Both the position numbers and the translations under genes were made by a program. From Streptomyces griseoaurantiacus (GTDB lineage Bacteria > Actinomycetota > Actinomycetes > Streptomycetales > Streptomycetaceae), in assembly GCA_014656015.1 (NCBI GenBank), contig BNBP01000026.1, forward strand, positions 1-64,000: 64,000 nt of DNA, read 5' to 3'. Below the pieces are notes generated by a model. That model searched no databases and was not told the origin of the DNA. It saw only the letters and a program-made list of their open reading frames with translations. Shown here piece after piece: positions 61,076-64,000 of the stretch. Position 1 is the first letter of the stretch; every line of letters begins with the position of its first letter.

Positions 61076-61345
61076 TCAGCCGGTGGGCCGGTGTCCGCCT
61101 CCGTCGCCGAACTGCCGTACGAGACCGGCGAAGGCGTCCCGTTCGGCCTGGGTGAGTTCGACGGACTCCAGCCGTGGCGCCGCCCGATGGCGCGGCAGCG
61201 CGCCGAGCGTGCCCGCACGCTCCTGGACCGCGAGATAGGTGCGGTAACGACGCTGCAGGCGGACGAAGCCGGAGATCCAGAGGACGGCGGCCGCCGCGAG
61301 GAACACCCAGCCCAGGAACTGGAGTATCGGCACGTGCTCGGGCAT
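61076..61345 (-). CDS. Small single-helix membrane protein
   Basis: 89 aa. One membrane helix (about 5-25, PILQFLGWVFLAAAAVLWISGF) then a basic cytoplasmic tail (RLQRRYRTYLAVQER, then SVELTQAERDAFAGLVRQF). The ATG at 61345 has a GGAGGC site. Function unknown; convergent with the DUF6227-like gene. Confidence 0.7.
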   Translation of the reverse strand: MPEHVPILQFLGWVFLAAAAVLWISGFVRLQRRYRTYLAVQERAGTLGALPRHRAAPRLESVELTQAERDAFAGLVRQFGDGGGHRPTG

Positions 61346-61523
61346 GCCTCCAGTGAACAGCACGGATGCCTCACGCCGGGATGTCCGTCGTGGACCGTGA
61401 CGAATCTCGCAGCACGCGCTCCGGCCCCGGCAGGCACCCCGATCCCGCTGCCTCCGTCCCCCGCTGCCTCCCGTCCGGCGCCGTCTCCTCCGCGCCCGCC
61501 CGTTCCGCGTCCGGGGCCCGCCG

Positions 61524-63617
61524 TCAGGCGGTGACCGACTCCTTCGGCACAGCCGCGGAGGCACCGGACGTCTCCGGGTCCCCCTCCGCGTCCTGCGCGC
61601 CCTGCCTCCGCAGGCCCTTGAGGACGATCACCGAGGCGGCGCTCACGCACACCCCGGCCGCGAGGGCCACCAGGTAGAGGAACGGGTTGCCGATCAGCGG
61701 CACCACGAAGATGCCGCCGTGCGGGGCCCGCAGCGTGGCGCCGAAGGCCATCGACAGCGCCCCGGTGACGGCGCCGCCCAGCATCGAGGAGGGGATGACG
61801 CGCAGCGGGTCGGCCGCCGCGAACGGGATGGCGCCCTCGGAGATGAAGGAGATGCCCAGCACCCAGGCGGCCTTGCCGTTCTCCCGCTCGGTCCGGGTGA
61901 ACAGCCCGCCCCGCACGGTGGTGGCCAGCGCCATCGCCAACGGCGGCACCATGCCGGCCGCCATCACCGCGGCCATGATCTTCATGGCGCTGTCGCTCGG
62001 GTCCGCGACCGCGATGCCGGCGGTGGCGAAGGCGTAGGCGACCTTGTTGACGGGGCCGCCGAGGTCGAAGCACATCATCAGGCCGAGCAGCGCGCCGAGC
62101 AGCACGGCGTTGGCGCCGCCGAGGCCGTTCAGCCAGTCGGTCATGCCCTTCTGGGCGGAGGCGATGGGCTTGCCGATGACGACGAACATCAGGAAGCCGA
62201 CGACCGCCGAGGAGACGAGTGGGATGACCACCACCGGCATGATGCCGCGCAGCGCCGCCGGTATCGGCGCCCGCCCGATCGCCATGACCACCCCGCCGGC
62301 CAGCAGACCGGCCGCCAGGCCGCCGAGGAACCCGGCGTTGACGGTGAGCGCGATCGCCCCGCCGACGAAGCCGGGGACGAGACCGGGGCGGTCGGCCATG
62401 CCGTAGGCGATGTACCCGGCGAGGACGGGCACGAGGAAGCCGAAGGCGACGCCGCCGATCTGGAAGAGCAGGGCGCCCCAGCTGTCGGCCTCGGTCCACA
62501 CGAAGTGGTCCATCACGGACGGTGCCTTGTTGACCGTGTAGCCGCCGATCGCGAAGCCGAGGGCGATGAGCAGGCCACCCGCGGCGACGAAGGGGACCAT
62601 GTAGCTGACGCCGGACATCAGCCAGGTGCGCAGGCGGGTGCCGTAGCCCTCGCCGGGTGCGCCGGCCCGGTCGACGGGGGTGCCGGCGGCCGGGGCGGTG
62701 GCCTCTCCGCGGGCGGCCTTCTCGCGGACTTCGGCGATCAGTTCGGCGGGGCGGCTGATGCCCGCCTTCACACCGGTGTCGACGGTCGGCTTCCCGGCGA
62801 AGCGTTCCTTCTCCCGCACGGGCACGTCGTGCGCGAGGATCACGCCGTCGGCGGCGGCGATGACGGCGGGGTCGAGCCGGGTGAAGCCGGCCGAGCCCTG
62901 TGTCTCGACGACCACCTCGACACCGGCCTCGCGGCCCGCGTTCTCCAGGGACTCGGCGGCCATGTAGGTGTGGGCGATACCGGTGGGGCAGGAGGTGACG
63001 GCGACGATCCGGAAGGGCCGCGCGGCACCGTCGGCACCAGCACCGGCACCGGATCCGCCTCCGGCATCCGCACCGACTTCGGCGCCTGCCTCGCCCCCGG
63101 CCTCCGCATGGGCCACACCGGGCCGCGCACCGGCCTCCGCACCGGCCTCCGCACCGGCCGCATCGTCCTCCGCCCCCTCCTCGCCCCGGATGAGGGCGGC
63201 CGCCGCCCCCGCGTCCGTGACCGCCCGCAGCGCGGACGTGAACTCCGCGTCCATGAGCTGCCGGGCCAGCGAGGACAGGATCGTCAGGTGGGCCTCGTCC
63301 GCACCGGCCGGGGCGGCGATCAGGAAGATCAGGTCGGCCGGGCCGTCCGCCGCCCCGAAGTCGATCCCGGCGGTGCTGCGCCCGAAGGCGAGGGTGGGTT
63401 CGGTGACGTGGGCGCTGCGGCAGTGCGGGATGCCGATGCCGCCGTCGAGGCCGGTCGGCATCCGGGCCTCGCGGGCGGCGACGTCGGCGAGGAAGCCGTC
63501 CAGGTCGGTCACCCGCCCTCGGGCCAGCATCCGTTCGGCGAGGGCGCGGGCCGCCGCTTCCCTGGTGTCGGCGGAGAGGTCCAGGTCGACCAGGTCCGCG
63601 GTGATCATCTCGCTCAT
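61524..63617 (-). CDS. fruA: Fructose-specific PTS enzyme EIIABC
   Basis: 697 aa fused enzyme. EIIA (1-150, phosphorylated His H65 in GIPHCRSAH), a long Ala/Glu/Gly linker (150-200), EIIB (202-300, phospho-Cys C210 in VTSCPTGIAHTYMAAE) and EIIC (about 330-670, about eight helices). Imports fructose as fructose-1-phosphate. It lies 88 bases after fruK. Start: ATG with an AAGGAG site. Confidence 0.94.
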   Translation of the reverse strand: MSEMITADLVDLDLSADTREAAARALAERMLARGRVTDLDGFLADVAAREARMPTGLDGGIGIPHCRSAHVTEPTLAFGRSTAGIDFGAADGPADLIFLIAAPAGADEAHLTILSSLARQLMDAEFTSALRAVTDAGAAAALIRGEEGAEDDAAGAEAGAEAGARPGVAHAEAGGEAGAEVGADAGGGSGAGAGADGAARPFRIVAVTSCPTGIAHTYMAAESLENAGREAGVEVVVETQGSAGFTRLDPAVIAAADGVILAHDVPVREKERFAGKPTVDTGVKAGISRPAELIAEVREKAARGEATAPAAGTPVDRAGAPGEGYGTRLRTWLMSGVSYMVPFVAAGGLLIALGFAIGGYTVNKAPSVMDHFVWTEADSWGALLFQIGGVAFGFLVPVLAGYIAYGMADRPGLVPGFVGGAIALTVNAGFLGGLAAGLLAGGVVMAIGRAPIPAALRGIMPVVVIPLVSSAVVGFLMFVVIGKPIASAQKGMTDWLNGLGGANAVLLGALLGLMMCFDLGGPVNKVAYAFATAGIAVADPSDSAMKIMAAVMAAGMVPPLAMALATTVRGGLFTRTERENGKAAWVLGISFISEGAIPFAAADPLRVIPSSMLGGAVTGALSMAFGATLRAPHGGIFVVPLIGNPFLYLVALAAGVCVSAASVIVLKGLRRQGAQDAEGDPETSGASAAVPKESVTA

Positions 63618-63705
63618 CGCGAGCTCCTTCGCACGCGTATCGCCCGGGACAGCTCGTGGGCGGAGGGGGTGGGGACGAGAAGGGGGACGGGGGGCGGGGT
63701 GGGGT

Positions 63706-64000
63706 TCATGTCGCCGGTTCCGACAGGGGCCGGTCGAGGGGGATGCGGGCGGTCACGGTCACCGCGCCGGGGTCCAGCTCGGCCGGGCCCGGCATGACGC
63801 TGCCGGGCAGCCGGACGGCCGCGGCCCCGTGGGCGACGGCGGAGGCGAGCGCCTCCGCCCCCCGTCCGCCGGCGAGCAGGAACCCGGCGAGCGAGGCATC
63901 GCCGGCACCGACGTTGCTGCGGACGAGGGCCACGGGTGCGCTGCCGAAGCGGGCGCCGTCGCCGTCCACCAGGAGCTGCCCGTCGGCGCCGAGGCTGGCC
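63706..64000 (-). CDS. fruK: 1-phosphofructokinase, C-terminal part (partial)
   Basis: The gene continues beyond the right edge. The part seen (about 98 residues) includes the catalytic GAGDASLAGFLLAGG motif of the PfkB family (N-VGAGDA with Asp base) and a Pro-rich end. It converts fructose-1-phosphate to fructose-1,6-bisphosphate and precedes fruA, as in the usual fruRKA operon. Confidence 0.9.
   Translation of the reverse strand, partial: ASLGADGQLLVDGDGARFGSAPVALVRSNVGAGDASLAGFLLAGGRGAEALASAVAHGAAAVRLPGSVMPGPAELDPGAVTVTARIPLDRPLSEPAT

Overview
The window looks like a core-chromosome segment of a Streptomyces species. Evidence: very high GC with strong GC-third-position coding, frequent GTG starts, an SsgA-family sporulation protein, a resuscitation-promoting factor, a bacterial protein O-mannosyltransferase, a tricorn protease, and scattered Streptomyces-type 'ggggcgcggggaactgcgcg' repeats. 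From memory, the order ispE, ksgA, rpf, tatD, rsmI, pmt, two PBPs, ssgE and a Ni/Co ECF transporter resembles the SCO3148-SCO3161 neighbourhood of S. coelicolor. I could not check this.

Layout. 1-2149: two tandem proline-rich membrane proteins, one a PQQ-like beta-propeller. 2422-15108: translation, isoprenoid and cell-wall housekeeping (Uup-type ABC-F, Uma2 nuclease, ispE, ksgA, zinc-ribbon protein, tatD, rpf, rsmI, pmt, first PBP). 15217-18628: second PBP, a serine hydrolase and a DUF1876 protein. 18629-22937: an accessory islet holding two paralogous IPT/TIG-repeat proteins without signal peptides, a secreted Ig-like protein, and an IS5-family element inserted in a CTAG shared by two convergent stop codons. 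22938-25628: an ECF-type Ni/Co importer with an apparent Nur box. 25895-29321: ssgE, an MMPL exporter and its TetR regulator. 29613-36831: tricorn protease, a small charged protein, and a coupled BVMO, hydrolase and SDR operon divergent from a MerR gene. 37742-42571: exonuclease III, two membrane or hypothetical proteins, a GNAT, a toxin-antitoxin-like pair and tRNA-Ala(CGC). 42726-46955: a tightly packed galU-moeA-moaC-mogA-GNAT operon. 47049-55619: 5-FTHF cyclo-ligase, penicillin acylase, a cation/proton antiporter, an MFS exporter, fmdB behind a CIRCE-like element, and an MTA phosphorylase-family gene. 55957-64000: SAF protein, mscL, a P1-family peptidase, an L,D-transpeptidase lipoprotein, a DUF6227-like protein, and the fructose PTS (fruA and partial fruK).

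Points of most interest. (1) The TIG islet and the precise IS insertion at 22044-22941. (2) A recurring promoter geometry, TANNNT followed 6-7 nt later by the start codon, at nine genes, predicting leaderless mRNAs. (3) A Nur box that marks the ECF importer as nickel-responsive. (4) A CIRCE-like element in front of fmdB. (5) A toxin-antitoxin-like pair with a candidate operator. (6) A His-rich tail on MogA. (7) Palindromic operators in two divergent regulator intergenic regions. All functional assignments are by sequence reading only; no database search was possible.
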